From: Xiamenia xianingshaonis
GTDB taxonomy: Bacteria > Actinomycetota > Coriobacteriia > Coriobacteriales > Eggerthellaceae
Assembly: GCF_017945865.1 (NCBI RefSeq)
Contig: NZ_CP072829.1
Coordinates: 1,736,001 to 1,800,000 of the forward strand
Length of the DNA: 64,000 bases
Reading direction: 5' to 3'
Shown: positions 9,703 through 17,659 of the stretch, piece after piece
Layout: the number at the start of each line of letters is the position of its first letter
Position numbering within the stretch: position 1 is the first letter of the stretch
The notes under the pieces: generated by a model
What the model was told of the DNA's origin: nothing
The model's database searches: none
The model's input: the letters and a program-made list of their open reading frames with translations, nothing else
Translations under genes and position numbers: made by a program

Positions 9703-10203
9703 GTCCAACGACCTGCAACGACGGCTTCTGTAAACGGCCAATTCCGGGGCCAGCGGAACCGTCGGACAACAACTTCCCAGAAAACGCAAGAATGCCCGGG
9801 GAGGGAGCGGTTGTCCAGGCCGTCCCGTGCCCCAGGCGCTTTGGGCCGCAGCGCAGAAGGATACTGTGAAGAAAGGTCGTCGCGCGGCGGCCGTCGTTCC
9901 GGCGCCGGCCTGTTGTGAAAGGGAGCCGGCGGTCGGGCCCCGCCCCGGGCATGTCAGAAAGGTTGTCCCTGGGCGAGGATGGTGCAAAAGCCGTCCGGGG
10001 TCCCGCCCGGCGGCTTGTCTCTCGTGGGCCGGCGGCCCACGGGGGCGGCTGCTTGCAAAGAGGCGCAGCAGGCGCTCCCGCAGGCCGCCGGCGGACCCTT
10101 TCCCGAAGGACCAGGAAGAGGGCCCGCCCCGGCCTCCCCAAGGGGGCCCGGAAAGCCGGGCGATCCTTAGGGAGGCATCAGGCGGTCAGGGGCTAGCCGC
10201 GGG

Positions 10204-13200
10204 CTAGCGAGTGGCCGTCCACACGCCGGAGCCGTTGACCCAGTAGGGGCCGACCCACTCGTTTTCGGCCATGGCGCCGGACTTGTCGAGGTAGTACCAC
10301 TTGCCGCCGACGAGCTGCCAGCCGGTGAGCATCTTGCCGAACGTGCCGTCGTGCTTGGAGTTCAAGAGGTACCAGGTGCCGTCGGCGTCCTTCAGCCAGC
10401 CGGACTGCATGGCGCCGGACTTGTTCAGGTAGTACCAGCCGCCGTCGACGAACTGCCAGCCGGTGAGCATGGCCCCGTAGGAGCCCTTGTGGGACTGGTT
10501 CAGCAGGTACCACGTGCCGTCCGTGTCCTGGAACCACTGGGTGTTGGTCATCTGGCCGTTGGCCTCGAAGTGGTACCAGGCATTGTCGATGAACTTCCAC
10601 TGGTTCTTGACCTGCTTGCCGCCCTCGTAGTAGGCCCAGTCGTCGCCGGAGCCCACCCAGCCGTCCTTGGCCGGGGCGGGCGCGGGCGCGGGGGCCGGGT
10701 CGTAGCCGACGGTCGCCGTGCCGGCGTAGTTGCCCTTGTAGGTGACCGTGATCGTCTTCTGGGCCGGGTTCGCCGCGACCGTGAAGTCGACGCCCTCGGT
10801 CAGGCCCGGCACCGTGACGACCGGCAGGCCGGCGGCGGTGTAGGTGACCGTGGCGGTCTTGGGGCCGGCCGCCGGATCGATGACGAAGCTGGCCTCGCCC
10901 TTGCCCGTCCAGCCTGCGGCCTCGTTGCCGGAGAACTTCGCCGTGTAGTCGCCCGCGTCGACGTAAGAATCGGCAGCCTGCGCGTAGGCCTCGGCCGGAA
11001 CGGCCACCTTCTCGCCGCCCTTCATGTAGTACGCCTCGGTCACGGTCGGCGTCTGGGGCTTGCCGTTGTAGGTCGTGTCCGCGACCTTGAACTGGACCCC
11101 CGACAGGTCGTAGAGGACCTCGATGTCCTTCGTCACCGTGCCGGAGAAGTTGCCCTTGCCGGTGACGGTCATCGTCGCCTTGCCGGGAAGCTCGTCCTCG
11201 GACTCGACCGCGTAGTCGACGTCGGCAGCGAGGATGGCGTCGCCGAACGTGACCTTCACCGCGTCGGACACGGGGGCGCCGGGGGCCACGGGGCCCGCGA
11301 CGGACACGTTGTCGGCCGTCAGCTCGGCGGGCGCGATCTCGAAGGGAACCTTCAGCTGGCCGGTGAAGTTGCCGGTCTTGCCGGAGAGCACCACGTAGGC
11401 CGGGGCGCCGGGAGCGGAGGCCTTGTCGTTGTTCTCGTAGGAGACCTTGAAGTCGTCGACGAAGTCCTGCAGAAGGATCGGATCACCCTCGTAGCCCTCG
11501 TTGGCCGGAAGCAGCTCGCTCTCGCCCCACAGGACGTCGGGTGTGAAGGCCTTGCAGTTGTACACCAGGCCCTCGGCGCCGTCGAGCGCGACGCCGTCGG
11601 CGGACGCGCCGTCGAGCTGCAGCGGCTGGATCTCGAACTCGACCCTCGCCTCGCCGGCGTACTCGCCCATGCCGGTGACGACGGCCGCGGCCGTGCCGGC
11701 GTCGACGTTCTTCTCGTAAGTGACCGTGTAGTCGTCGCCCTTGTCCAGCGCCTTGCCAGGGGTCGTGCTGCCCTCGGCCGGCGCCTCGTTCACGACGACC
11801 TCGGGAGCATGGATGCCGCCGTCGTAGAAGAACAGCTCGTCCTCGTCAGCCAGGGCGGCCACCGTGTCGGCGATGTCCTTCTCGCACACGTTGAAGGTGC
11901 CGGCATGCATGCCAGTGTAGTTGCCCTTGCCCTGAATTCCAAAGGCGTACGTGGACGCACCGCCGGGAGTATAACCATTGCGAACCACGCTGATGATCTC
12001 GTAGTCGACGTCCTGCACGAGTGTCTCGTCGCCCAGCGTCACGACAGGGTTCAGCACGTCGGCAGCGGTCGGGAAAGCCGGGAAGTCGGCAGCGAGCCGG
12101 TTCTGGGCTTTCACGACGGCCTCCGTGAGCTTCTTGGGAGCAATGGTAAAGTTCTGGACCTTCTCGCCCTCGTAGTTGCCCACGTAGGTGACGGTGGCGA
12201 CGGCACCGCCTTCGGTCGCATTCGTGTTGTTGGCGTACTCCACGTAGCCGTCGATGCCCGTCTTGTCCTTGGCCGCGTCGTAGTCTTCCTTGGGCACGAT
12301 GTTGAGAAGCTTCGTGGTGCCAGTGCCAACGTTGACGCCTGAGTTTGCGACCTTGACCGTCACGGACGGCTCCGGCGTGACGGCCTTGCCCGTAAACGGA
12401 ACGGAGAAGGTGCCAGTCGGGATCGTCTTACCATCCCACAGGTAGGAGGCGTTCTTGTCCGTGACGGAGAACTTTTCGATGGTCAGCGTGCGTTCCTGAA
12501 CGGGGCCGACCTTGTCGCCCTTGGGCGTGACGGTCACGCGGTAGGTGCCGACGTTGAACACGTGGTCAGAAGGCTTGAGTTCGCCTTCTTGGTCGGCGAC
12601 GTAGACCGACACGTCATAGTCTTCGTCCTCTTCAAAGGTATTCCCGCTCTCATCCTCGAAGGAAGAGAGCAGCTCCTTGATCTGGTAGCCGTCCGGGTTG
12701 TAGACGACCGGGTCGAGCTGCGGAGCCTCGGGGAGCGTCTCGCCGAACTCGTAGTCAAGGGACGCCGTGCTGACGTACTCGCCCTTGTCGCCGGCGTAGC
12801 CCATCTGGATGGTGCCGCCCGTGCCGTCCTTGTCGGAGACGAAGTTCGTCACGCTGAAGGAGAACAGGGCCTCGATGTCCTCGCGGCCGGTGATCTCGGT
12901 GCCGTCCTCGAGCGTGACGACCGTGCCGTCGATGACCTGGTCGATGAGGTCCTGCTTGGTGACGCCTTCTTTGTGCTGGAGCTTCACGCCATCGGGATAG
13001 CGGCCGTTGACCGTGACGGTGATGGGCTTCGTGTTGTCGCCGGCATTCCTCTTCACCTGATCGGAAAGGTCGGCGTAAACGGTCAGCGTCACCTGGCCGA
13101 TGACCTCGTCGCTGCCTATCAGGTTCACCTTACCGGTGTAGACGCCCGGATTGACCGGAGCGACCTTTTCGCCCTGTTCGTCCACGAGCTTGACGTCGCC

Positions 13201-14337
13201 GTTGTACCACGTCACGTCATAGGTTTCCGGAGCGAGCGGTTGGGGCTTCGCTTCCTGAGCCATGCCCTTGTAGGAAAGGCCCACGGCGGCTTTCAGGTTG
13301 TCGAGCGTGAGTTTTGGATTCTGACCGGTTTTAGCCGCGTACTTTGCTTCGGCGGCGGCCGAGCCCGTCACGGTCAGACCAGCGGCTTCAAGCTTGGTAT
13401 CATCCCAATCGACGGCGTACGCGCCCTCGGTCGCAGCGCCGACAACGACAGTGCCGGTCCACTTCCCACCTTCGGAGGTGAGCACGTAATTCGCCTTCGC
13501 AGCCGTGTTCAGCTCGGCCTCGACCGTGATGTCGGCGCTGGAGTTGACCTTGGCCGAATTGTTAGCAGGATCGCTGATCTTCTGTTCGCCCACCGTCATC
13601 GTGATGACGAGATTCGCCGAAGTGAGCGCAGGCGCTTCGCCAGTCTGCAGCACGAACTGCTCGCAGAGCTCCTTGTACGTGGTCACGCCCAAGACGGCCT
13701 TGGAAGGTGCCGCCACGATCTTGGCCTCGGCCTTCTCGATGGCGAACGGAAGGACGTTGTTGACCTTGTCTTGGGTGGTGCCAAGCAATCCGTTGATGTC
13801 GGTGCTGGCGTCAGAGTTGTTGGTATCCACCGTGTCTTTGACCGTGTACGTCGCGGTGTAATTGCCGACGCCCACATAGTCGCTCGTGCCCGAACCCGCG
13901 ACCTGGGCGTAAGCGACGGCGACATCATCGCCGGTGACCTTGTACCAGTCCTGGTTGTAGACTTCCCCAGCCGTGTAGTACGAATACTGGGCGTAGATCG
14001 CCGCTTCGGCGGCGTTCGGCTGCTGCGGATCGCCGTTGTAGACGAAAGGAGCCTCGTAGGCCGGCTTGACGACCTCGACAGCGGTCCAGCCGGTTTCTTC
14101 ATAATCCTGCGACGGCCTCTCGGCTTCTTTGTCGGGCAGCTCAGAGGTATCCGAATTGAGAGGAATAGCCTCTTCTTTGGTATCGCCTTCCGCCGCATAC
14201 GCGGGAGTAGCGCCCAGCGCCGCTTGAGACAGAGCGACAGCCGGGGTCATGCCAAACGCGAGAGAGCCGGCAAGAATCAGGCTAAGAACCTTGCCCCCCC
14301 CCCGGTAGGTCTTCTTCGAAAGAGTGATCTTCGACAT
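10204..14337 (-). CDS. Giant secreted surface protein, in frame
   Basis: A 1377-residue protein with an export signal at about residues 1-48 (SKKTYRGGGK, hydrophobic LSLILAGSLAFGM, then AYA cleavage site). A long body of beta-rich modules follows, with motifs such as YNGKPQTP, GKGNFSG and VGNYEGE, like MBG/YDG bacterial Ig-type domains. Residues 1224-1377 hold five Trp/Tyr-rich repeats of the choline/cell-wall-binding type (NAWYHFEANGQM, GKWYYLDKSGAM). No sortase motif is present, so it should stay bound to the wall non-covalently and act as an adhesin or coat protein. Start ATG 14335-14337 has AGAAAGG 6 nt upstream. Residues 12-15 (RGGG) are encoded by C plus ten G, in frame. It is paralogous to the gene at 5342-9380. 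Confidence 0.88.
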   Translation of the reverse strand: MSKITLSKKTYRGGGKVLSLILAGSLAFGMTPAVALSQAALGATPAYAAEGDTKEEAIPLNSDTSELPDKEAERPSQDYEETGWTAVEVVKPAYEAPFVYNGDPQQPNAAEAAIYAQYSYYTAGEVYNQDWYKVTGDDVAVAYAQVAGSGTSDYVGVGNYTATYTVKDTVDTNNSDASTDINGLLGTTQDKVNNVLPFAIEKAEAKIVAAPSKAVLGVTTYKELCEQFVLQTGEAPALTSANLVITMTVGEQKISDPANNSAKVNSSADITVEAELNTAAKANYVLTSEGGKWTGTVVVGAATEGAYAVDWDDTKLEAAGLTVTGSAAAEAKYAAKTGQNPKLTLDNLKAAVGLSYKGMAQEAKPQPLAPETYDVTWYNGDVKLVDEQGEKVAPVNPGVYTGKVNLIGSDEVIGQVTLTVYADLSDQVKRNAGDNTKPITVTVNGRYPDGVKLQHKEGVTKQDLIDQVIDGTVVTLEDGTEITGREDIEALFSFSVTNFVSDKDGTGGTIQMGYAGDKGEYVSTASLDYEFGETLPEAPQLDPVVYNPDGYQIKELLSSFEDESGNTFEEDEDYDVSVYVADQEGELKPSDHVFNVGTYRVTVTPKGDKVGPVQERTLTIEKFSVTDKNASYLWDGKTIPTGTFSVPFTGKAVTPEPSVTVKVANSGVNVGTGTTKLLNIVPKEDYDAAKDKTGIDGYVEYANNTNATEGGAVATVTYVGNYEGEKVQNFTIAPKKLTEAVVKAQNRLAADFPAFPTAADVLNPVVTLGDETLVQDVDYEIISVVRNGYTPGGASTYAFGIQGKGNYTGMHAGTFNVCEKDIADTVAALADEDELFFYDGGIHAPEVVVNEAPAEGSTTPGKALDKGDDYTVTYEKNVDAGTAAAVVTGMGEYAGEARVEFEIQPLQLDGASADGVALDGAEGLVYNCKAFTPDVLWGESELLPANEGYEGDPILLQDFVDDFKVSYENNDKASAPGAPAYVVLSGKTGNFTGQLKVPFEIAPAELTADNVSVAGPVAPGAPVSDAVKVTFGDAILAADVDYAVESEDELPGKATMTVTGKGNFSGTVTKDIEVLYDLSGVQFKVADTTYNGKPQTPTVTEAYYMKGGEKVAVPAEAYAQAADSYVDAGDYTAKFSGNEAAGWTGKGEASFVIDPAAGPKTATVTYTAAGLPVVTVPGLTEGVDFTVAANPAQKTITVTYKGNYAGTATVGYDPAPAPAPAPAKDGWVGSGDDWAYYEGGKQVKNQWKFIDNAWYHFEANGQMTNTQWFQDTDGTWYLLNQSHKGSYGAMLTGWQFVDGGWYYLNKSGAMQSGWLKDADGTWYLLNSKHDGTFGKMLTGWQLVGGKWYYLDKSGAMAENEWVGPYWVNGSGVWTATR
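14294..14303 (-). repeat. 10-nt poly-G tract (coding strand) in signal peptide
   Basis: Ten consecutive C on the plus strand, ten G in the coding sense, giving codons CGG GGG GGG GGC in frame (lengths 7, 10 or 13 are in frame). It is at the same position as the 9-G tract of the paralogue. Confidence 0.85.
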
Positions 14338-14410
14338 ATCTGACCTTTCTTAATGGGTTCATAGTGCAATACATCTGCCATAATCGCAGACGCAGCCAAG
14401 GCAGCACCCC

Positions 14411-14433
14411 ATCTTTACGCTTTCTCCACAACC
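14411..14433 (-). promoter_or_regulatory. Conserved upstream box, unit 2
   Basis: ATCTTTACGCTTTCTCCACA plus ACC on the plus strand, matching 9454-9476 with a single difference. It lies about 75 bp upstream of the surface-protein start. Confidence 0.45.
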
Positions 14434-14493
14434 CAAGCCGCCCGCCGGCGCCTCCCCAAGCCGACAGCAGGCGAGAACATCCACCTCGCAGCA

Positions 14494-14598
14494 GGCGCTT
14501 CCGCCGCGGCGGCGGAGCCGAGGTCAAGCCAAAGGAGCGCCGAGACCTTGGCTCGGCGCGACGACGCATCGAGGCGAAGCCGCCGCGGCGAAAGCGCC
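14494..14598. repeat. Structured intergenic repeat, copy 2
   Basis: 105 bp. The outer arms (14494-14513 and 14579-14598) pair over 20 bp with one mismatch. An inner 8-bp hairpin, GCGCCGAG/CTCGGCGC, encloses the loop ACCTTGG. The core between the arms matches copy 3 at 62367-62471 almost exactly, while both stems differ in sequence but keep pairing. Confidence 0.75.
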
Positions 14599-14771
14599 GT
14601 CCAACGACCCGCAACGACAGTTTCTGCAAACAGCCAACTCCGAACACCTGGCGGCCCCACGGGGCAGCGGAGCCGTCGCGGCGGAAGCCGCCGTCCAACG
14701 GCTCGCAACGACGGCTTGCAACCTTCCCCTCCACGGCAACGACTGAAATCATTAGCGTTCTCGTCATATAT

Positions 14772-14812
14772 GACTCCCAACTTCCCCACAGTGTGGGCAA
14801 AGTTGGGAGCCA
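14772..14812. repeat. Hairpin with CTCCCAACTT arms
   Basis: CTCCCAACTT near 14772 pairs with AAGTTGGGAG ending near 14811, and an inner CCACA/TGTGG pairing extends it. There is no T tract. It sits at the outer edge of the duplicated block and may be a terminator-like or boundary structure. Confidence 0.45.
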
Positions 14813-14873
14813 AAAACAACGTCAAGGAAGGAAGCTCATCCGCAATGGAAAGCGTAAAGCGTGTTTTCTTTCC

Positions 14874-14897
14874 CTACTGAGCAAATTTGCTCAGTAG
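14874..14897. repeat. 24-bp perfect palindrome
   Basis: CTACTGAGCAAA followed by its exact complement TTTGCTCAGTAG with no spacer. It lies 22 bp past the stop of the AAA ATPase gene. It lacks a following T run on either strand, so a dimeric-protein binding site is as likely as a terminator. Confidence 0.55.
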
Positions 14898-14919
14898 CAT
14901 GCGATCCGCACGCGTTTTC

Positions 14920-16020
14920 TTACAGATTGTTCTCCAAATACTCCGGAAGGTACTCCCGCAGGCCCGGAAGGGCAAGCCTGAACCTTTTGCGGCCCAGGTC
15001 AAGTATTACTCCCTGCTCGAGAAGCCGTTTGCGGTACACGGCCACATGGGCGCTGCTTCGATCGAGGCGCTTCTCGATGTCCTCCGGCCTGCTCGAATCG
15101 TCATCTTGCAGCATGGCGGCCAAAAACTCCAAGTCGTTTGGAGACAGCTCGTCGAGCGTTGCCTGCAAAACGCACATGCGCATGTCTTCTTCCGCCAGCT
15201 TCGCCCCTTCCAAAACAGCGCATTCGCCTATCGTCTCTTCGTCGGTGGCAAGCTGGCACGCCCGATACCCAACGAGCTGCATCATGTAAGGAAACCCGTC
15301 GATCGCCCGAACCGCATCTGCAAGGGCTTTGTCCGACACGGTTTTGCCGACGACGGCCACCGTTTCGCGAAACGCGCTGCCCACGTCTTCCGGAGCAATG
15401 CTCGACAAAGAACGCTGCGACGCCCTCCGAAGGAACGAAACGGACTTGTTGGTAAGCAGCCGAGAAACCCGATGCGGCAAGCCGGCCATGAAGAGGGCGA
15501 TCTTCCGTTCCTCGCCCACCAGCTGCTGGTACACGCCCGCAAGCTGGATCATCTCGTCAAGATCAGGGTCGACTTCGTCAACAAGAATCAAAAGCCCTGC
15601 TTCGTGCAGCGCCAATTCGTCCAGCACATCGCTGACGCGGCTGCGCCAATTCGCCTCGCCGGCATCGGCGACGGACCACTGCACGCCAAGCAGCTGCCCG
15701 ACGTTCACGCCCGTGACCCTGGCCTTCCCCTTCGGTTCGAGCAGATTCGCCCCTCGACGCCGCGCCTGTTGAAGAATGTCTTCCTGCATCCCTGGAAAAC
15801 AGGAAACACTCGCCGCAACCCAACCACGCCGTTCCGCCTCTGCAACCATCGAGCGAAGCAGAGCCGTTTTGCCCGTCCCCCTGGCTCCCACCACGATCGT
15901 CGTCTGGCTCGGATGCCCCCAAGGAGATTCGAGGGCATCTATCATGTCCCGCCGTATGCTGCTGCGCCCCGCAAAAACTTGGGGAACCTGACCGAAATTG
16001 GGACTGAAGGGGTTGCGCAC
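14920..16020 (-). CDS. AAA-family ATP-binding protein (AAA_16/STAND-like)
   Basis: Starting at the GTG at 16018-16020 the protein is 366 residues (VRNPFSPNFGQVPQVFAGR at the N-terminus). AAAGGA sits 6 nt upstream. A longer TTG-initiated frame to 16095 adds 25 unconvincing residues. Walker A is GARGTGKT and Walker B is LLILVDEVD; a sensor-like FMAGLPHRVS follows. The C-terminal ~90 residues resemble a winged helix (LDRSSAHVAVYRKRLLEQGV), giving an Orc1/Cdc6-like or transposition-helper-like layout. Family members are often solitary orphan ATPases near mobile DNA. It is divergent from the DUF2974 gene across a 9-bp repeat array. Its target is unknown. Confidence 0.75.
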   Translation of the reverse strand: MRNPFSPNFGQVPQVFAGRSSIRRDMIDALESPWGHPSQTTIVVGARGTGKTALLRSMVAEAERRGWVAASVSCFPGMQEDILQQARRRGANLLEPKGKARVTGVNVGQLLGVQWSVADAGEANWRSRVSDVLDELALHEAGLLILVDEVDPDLDEMIQLAGVYQQLVGEERKIALFMAGLPHRVSRLLTNKSVSFLRRASQRSLSSIAPEDVGSAFRETVAVVGKTVSDKALADAVRAIDGFPYMMQLVGYRACQLATDEETIGECAVLEGAKLAEEDMRMCVLQATLDELSPNDLEFLAAMLQDDDSSRPEDIEKRLDRSSAHVAVYRKRLLEQGVILDLGRKRFRLALPGLREYLPEYLENNL

Positions 16021-16102
16021 GTCTTTTCCTTTCGTTTCGCCGAGCGAAAGCTCTGCCTTCCGGCAAGTGCCGACAGCCTCGAAGCCTGCTGTCAATGGCC
16101 TC

Positions 16103-16183
16103 TTTTACGAATTTTAGCAGTTTTACCAGTTTTAGAGGTTTTAGCAGTTTTAGAAGTTTTAGAAGTTTTAGAAGTTTTAGCGG
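16103..16183. repeat. Nine tandem copies of a 9-bp repeat
   Basis: Exactly 81 bp of TTTTASVRG units: TTTTACGAA, TTTTAGCAG, TTTTACCAG, TTTTAGAGG, TTTTAGCAG, three TTTTAGAAG and TTTTAGCGG. It lies between the divergent ATPase and DUF2974 genes. The T-rich phase in a GC-rich genome suggests curved DNA or a regulator array; copy number could vary. Confidence 0.85.
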
Positions 16184-16334
16184 CTTCAAGGAACAGCCGC
16201 CCCACGCTGCAGGCGTTTTGTGGTTCGGAAACGGTTCCTGTGTGCACGCGGGCGCGGGCGGGTTCTTTTGCTACGATGCCACAAACCCCTACGGGCGATT
16301 CGCGCCCCGTGCAGCGAAGAGGAAGCGTGCCGCC

Positions 16335-17546
16335 ATGACCCTGCTCGATTATCTGGGAAGCGAATTTTCCAGCTTCGACGAGAAACCCTTGAACCCCATC
16401 GATTCGGCCATTTTCAGCGAGTTCGCCATGCTTTCGACCGACTGGGTCGTGCCGCCCCTGCAAGAGCGGGCATCGTTCGGGCTGGTCGGCACGATTGTGC
16501 GCAACCTGCTTTCGTCGCGCACGAGACCGGTGGGCTTCAAAGACGTGCTGAACGCCCAACACTTCCCCACCATGTTCAACAGCCTGCACCCTGAGCGCGA
16601 GAAAGCCCTGCTCATTGCGCTGGCGGCCAGTCCGCGGTTTTCCAGCGTGCAGGTGGCGCACAACTTGGACCTGTTCGACGTCAAGCGGCAGACGCAGTTT
16701 TTCGCCACGGCGTTCATCCAGGGCAATTCATTCGCCTACCTGGCGTTTCGCGGCACCGACACGTCCATCACCGGATGGCGCGAGGACTGCAACATGATCT
16801 ACGAGTTCCCCGTGCCGGCGCAAGTCCAAGCGCTGCGCTACCTGGAAACGCTCGCGCCGCGGCTGCCACGCACCATCTACCTGGGCGGACACTCGAAAGG
16901 CGGCAACCTGGCCGAATATGCGGCGCTCCATGCGTCGCCCAGCGTGCAAAGCCGCATCGAATGCGTGTTCAACCACGACGCGCCGGGGTTTCAAACGGGA
17001 GACGTGGACCCGGCGCTGTGGGAGCCGCTTGCCGGGCGCATCCACCGCACCGTTCCCACCGACTCGTTCATCGGCATGCTGCTTGAAACGCCCGTGGCGG
17101 CGCACGTGGTGAAAAGCAACGCGAGCGGGCTGGCCCAGCACTCCACCTACACGTGGCTGACCAGCGAAGACGACTTCGTGTACGCAAGCGGTCTCAGTTC
17201 GAGCGCCCTTTTGAACGCCACGGTCATGAAGGTGTGGATGGAGTCGTTCGACCGGGAGCGGCGCAAGGCCATCGTCGAGGCGCTGTTCGCGGCCATCGAG
17301 GCGTCGGGCGTCACCAACGCCACCGAAGTGTTCTTCGGCGGCATGAAGGCGGTAACGCTGCTGACGAAGGCCGCCCGCGCCCTGCCCACGAAAGAGCGGG
17401 ACGTGCTGGTAAGCGCGCTGGCGGCGTATGCGGAAACCTATGCGGTGGCCGCCCCGCAGCACGTCAAGGGGCTCGTGCGGCCGAAAGCGAAAGCGTCTGC
17501 CCCGCAGCTGCCGAACAGGCAGGCGAAACGGACGCCGGAAGAATGA
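16335..17546 (+). CDS. DUF2974 family alpha/beta-hydrolase (Mbeg1-like)
   Basis: A 403-residue protein with the lipase-type nucleophile elbow GHSKGGN (Ser187) and the upstream AFRGTD motif (about 137-142) of lipase-3-like hydrolases. The pattern matches DUF2974 proteins, which are predicted intracellular esterases or lipases. No signal peptide is seen. The true start is ATG 16335-16337, with AAGAGGAAG about 9 nt upstream. An open frame back to 16095 is only translation of the 9-bp repeat array (FRSFRSF). A hairpin terminator follows closely. The substrate is unknown. Confidence 0.82.
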   Translation: MTLLDYLGSEFSSFDEKPLNPIDSAIFSEFAMLSTDWVVPPLQERASFGLVGTIVRNLLSSRTRPVGFKDVLNAQHFPTMFNSLHPEREKALLIALAASPRFSSVQVAHNLDLFDVKRQTQFFATAFIQGNSFAYLAFRGTDTSITGWREDCNMIYEFPVPAQVQALRYLETLAPRLPRTIYLGGHSKGGNLAEYAALHASPSVQSRIECVFNHDAPGFQTGDVDPALWEPLAGRIHRTVPTDSFIGMLLETPVAAHVVKSNASGLAQHSTYTWLTSEDDFVYASGLSSSALLNATVMKVWMESFDRERRKAIVEALFAAIEASGVTNATEVFFGGMKAVTLLTKAARALPTKERDVLVSALAAYAETYAVAAPQHVKGLVRPKAKASAPQLPNRQAKRTPEE

Positions 17547-17547
17547 A

Positions 17548-17583
17548 AACCTCGTTTGTGCGACGACGTGCGCAAACGAGGTT
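17548..17583. terminator. Convergent terminator cluster between DUF2974 gene and purL
   Basis: AACCTCGTTTG at 17548-17558 pairs with 17573-17583. Two further hairpins follow: GCTTTCAGGCG (17588-17598 with 17612-17622) and GCATTCCC/GGGAATGC (17638-17656). The last lies next to the purL stop. Between them is a weak GCTGAC-TAAATTG-GTAAGC member of the recurrent hairpin family. Confidence 0.6.
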
Positions 17584-17659
17584 CGAGGCTTTCAGGCGCC
17601 GGCAGGGCGGACGCCTGAAAGCTGACTAAATTGGTAAGCATTCCCGAGGGGAATGCCGA

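Larger units (their letters stand above)
4880..9792 (-). repeat. Tandem duplication unit 1
   Basis: This segment (GC-rich 3' tract, surface-protein gene, 5' region) is homologous in the same order to 9793-14730. The matching tracts include the non-coding 3' part (4880-5341 with 9793-10203), the coding ends, the signal-peptide region and about 350 bp of upstream sequence. Boundaries are approximate because they were judged by eye. Confidence 0.8.
9793..14730 (-). repeat. Tandem duplication unit 2
   Basis: Second copy of the ~4.9-kb unit, head-to-tail with unit 1. It contains the in-frame surface-protein gene, its 3' GC-rich tract (9793-10203) and its 5' region (14338-14730). The 5' region of unit 1 (9381-9792) abuts the 3' tract of unit 2. 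Neither intergenic stretch holds a convincing gene apart from the repeats and the box listed separately. Confidence 0.8.

Noticed and set aside
10351-12342. 663-codon plus-strand open frame
   Set aside because: Antisense shadow of the in-frame surface-protein gene; repetitive Val/Gly/Arg without motifs.
16103-16183. CRISPR or VNTR coding repeat
   Set aside because: No spacers, and neither flanking gene reads through it with a ribosome site.
16095-16334. N-terminal extension of the DUF2974 protein (FRSFRSF repeats)
   Set aside because: It is only translation of the 9-bp repeat array; a good ribosome site lies before the ATG at 16335.
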